Assembly: GCA_000497835.1 (NCBI GenBank)
Contig: KI547172.1
Coordinates: 216,215-280,214, forward strand
Direction of reading: 5' to 3'
Length of the DNA: 64,000 bases
Source of the DNA: a gamma proteobacterium L18
GTDB lineage: Bacteria > Pseudomonadota > Gammaproteobacteria > Pseudomonadales > Pseudomonadaceae
In this document: piece by piece, positions 62,818 through 64,000 of the stretch
Layout: each line of letters opens with the position of its first letter
Position numbering within the stretch: position 1 is the stretch's first letter
Notes under the pieces: model-generated
What the model saw: the letters and a program-made list of their open reading frames with translations, nothing else
Databases searched by the model: none
Told to the model about the DNA's origin: nothing
Program-made: the position numbers and the translations under genes

Positions 62818-63375
62818 ATGATGGTGAGCAGTTGGCGTGTGCAACAAGCCGCGCGTGATGTGAAGGCAGGCGCGGTGATTGCCTATCCAACCGAAGCGGT
62901 TTGGGGCCTGGGGTGCAACCCTTGGGACGAAGAGGCGGTGTACCGCTTGTTGGCGATCAAGGCGCGGCCTGTGGAAAAGGGCCTGATCCTGGTGGCCGAC
63001 AACATCCGCCAGTTCGATTTCCTGTTCGAGGACTTCCCCGAAGCCTGGATCGATCGCATGGCCAGCACCTGGCCCGGTCCCAACACCTGGTTGGTACCGC
63101 ACCAGGGGCTGCTGCCCGAGTGGATCACCGGCAAGCACAACAGCGTGGCGATACGGGTCAGCGATCATCCGCTGGTGCGTGAGCTGTGCTCGCTGGTGGG
63201 GCCCATCGTGTCCACCTCCGCCAACCCAGCGGGCCGTCCGCCGGCCATGACGCGGCTGCGGATCGAGCAGTATTTCCGGGGTGAAGTGGATGTGGTGCTC
63301 ACTGGCGCCCTGGGTGGGCGCAAGAGCCCCAGCGTGATTCGCGATCTGGTCACCGGTGAAGTCATCCGCCCGTAG
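62818..63375 (+). CDS. tsaC: threonylcarbamoyl-AMP synthase (Sua5/YrdC/TsaC)
   Basis: The 185-aa protein has the YrdC fold with AVIAYPTEAVWGLGCNP, KARPVEKGLILVA and STSANPAGRPPA. It makes threonylcarbamoyl-AMP for the t6A modification of tRNA. GGAG lies seven bases before the first of two adjacent ATG codons. It follows dprA by 33 bases. Confidence 0.95.
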   Translation: MMVSSWRVQQAARDVKAGAVIAYPTEAVWGLGCNPWDEEAVYRLLAIKARPVEKGLILVADNIRQFDFLFEDFPEAWIDRMASTWPGPNTWLVPHQGLLPEWITGKHNSVAIRVSDHPLVRELCSLVGPIVSTSANPAGRPPAMTRLRIEQYFRGEVDVVLTGALGGRKSPSVIRDLVTGEVIRP

Positions 63376-63423
63376 TCACAGAAACTATCTTTATGTGGGG
63401 GCAACGCCCTGGGGAGGACGACT

Positions 63424-63492
63424 CTGTGGGAGCAAAGCTTGCTCGCGAGGCGCCGGCACTGACGTCATCGCGAGCAAGCTTTGCTCCCACAG
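63424..63492. repeat. REP doublet (REPIN)
   Basis: TGTGGGAGCAAAGCTTGC...TCGCGA (63424-63449) and its reverse complement (63468-63492) flank 18 bases. It is the same family as the element at 55.8 kb and lies between convergent genes. Confidence 0.85.
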
Positions 63493-63516
63493 TGTGTACA
63501 TCGCCAATTTATCCTA

Positions 63517-64000
63517 TCAAGGCAACAGAATCGTTGAACCCATGGTACGGCGCGCCGAGAGCTCGGTCTGCGCCTTGGCCGCTTCGGCCAGCGGGTAACG
63601 CTGGCTGATCTCCACGTGCAGCTTGCCGCTGGTAATCATGCCGAACAGCTCATCGGCCATGGCCTGCAGGGTGCCTGCAGTGGCATAAGTACCCAAGGTC
63701 GGACGGGTCACATACAGCGAGCCCTTCGACGCCAGAATACCCAGGTTCACACCGCTGACCGCACCGGACGCATTGCCGAAGCTGACCACCAGCCCACGCG
63801 GCTCTACGCAGTCCAGCGAGGTTTCCCAGGTATCCTTGCCCACGCCGTCATACACCACCTGGCATTTCTTGCCGTCGGTCAGTTCCAGCACGCGCTTGGT
63901 CACGTCCTCATGGCTGTAGTCGATGGTTTCCCATGCGCCCAGCTCTTTTGCCCGGGCCGCCTTTTCCGGCGAGCTGACGGTACCGATCAGCTTGGCGCCA
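63517..64000 (-). CDS. qor: NADPH:quinone oxidoreductase (partial)
   Basis: The visible 161 residues are the C-terminal half of a zinc-independent medium-chain dehydrogenase. They include part of the Rossmann region (AKLIGTVSSPEKAARAKELG, CQVVYDGVGKDTWETSLDCV) and the C-terminal SQRYPLAEAAKAQTELSARR. The N-terminal half lies beyond the window. It is a Qor-like quinone reductase, as usual at this point in Pseudomonas. Confidence 0.9.
   Translation of the reverse strand, partial: GAKLIGTVSSPEKAARAKELGAWETIDYSHEDVTKRVLELTDGKKCQVVYDGVGKDTWETSLDCVEPRGLVVSFGNASGAVSGVNLGILASKGSLYVTRPTLGTYATAGTLQAMADELFGMITSGKLHVEISQRYPLAEAAKAQTELSARRTMGSTILLP

Overview
This is the replication-origin neighbourhood of a Pseudomonas chromosome, most likely of the P. 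putida/P. fluorescens lineage. The evidence is the conserved order parAB-rsmG-mnmG ... mnmE-yidC-yidD-rnpA-rpmH-oriC-dnaA-dnaN-recF-gyrB, the flanking glmS-glmR-glmU-atp block, high-GC codon use, REP-type palindromes, and protein sequences that read as Pseudomonas throughout. No tRNA, rRNA, CRISPR array or insertion sequence was seen. Layout: (1) 1-2.3 kb is a gene-poor edge with two small hypothetical ORFs, possible decayed coding remnants and a LysR regulator. (2) 2.3-10.7 kb is an accessory island of one AraC/GlxA-type regulator followed by six co-oriented genes: a KamA-like radical SAM aminomutase, a metallo-beta-lactamase/FAD-NAD(P) fusion, a YbfB-type MFS carrier, a GFA protein, a cupin and a MaiA-like GST. 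It abuts the 3' end of glmS, the classical attTn7 locus, and its last gene runs into glmS antisense. (3) 10.6-22.1 kb on the minus strand holds glmS, glmR, glmU and the full atpIBEFHAGDC operon. (4) 22.2-26.4 kb on the minus strand holds parB, parA, rsmG and mnmG. (5) 26.45-27.0 kb is non-coding and contains a DnaA-box array that aligns without gaps to oriC. (6) 27.0-31.8 kb is an apparent accessory module for oxidised-methionine repair in the envelope: exported MsrA, a Met-rich MxKDx-repeat peptide, an MsrP-like molybdoenzyme, a membrane cytochrome b, and a divergent two-component system. (7) 31.8-42.5 kb is the core origin: mnmE, yidC, yidD, rnpA and rpmH on minus; oriC at about 35.9-36.3 kb; dnaA, dnaN, recF and gyrB on plus, with two parS sites inside recF. 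(8) 42.7-49.6 kb is variable: dinD, two LysR regulators, a LysE exporter, a GMC oxidoreductase and an MHS-family transporter. (9) 49.8-64 kb is conserved housekeeping: an acyltransferase, gmhB, glyS, glyQ, tag, lpxL-like, a TPR protein, trkA, rsmB, fmt, def, a LysM protein, dprA, tsaC and a partial qor. Two signals run across gene boundaries. Perfect DnaA boxes (TTATCCACA) occur at least 29 times between 13.3 and 62.3 kb, many inside coding sequence, where about half a copy would be expected by chance in the whole window; none were seen in the first 13.3 kb. The second is the oriC-like duplicate between mnmG and msrA. The best candidates for undescribed biology are the KamA/MBL-FAD operon, the methionine-repair module and the second origin-like array.
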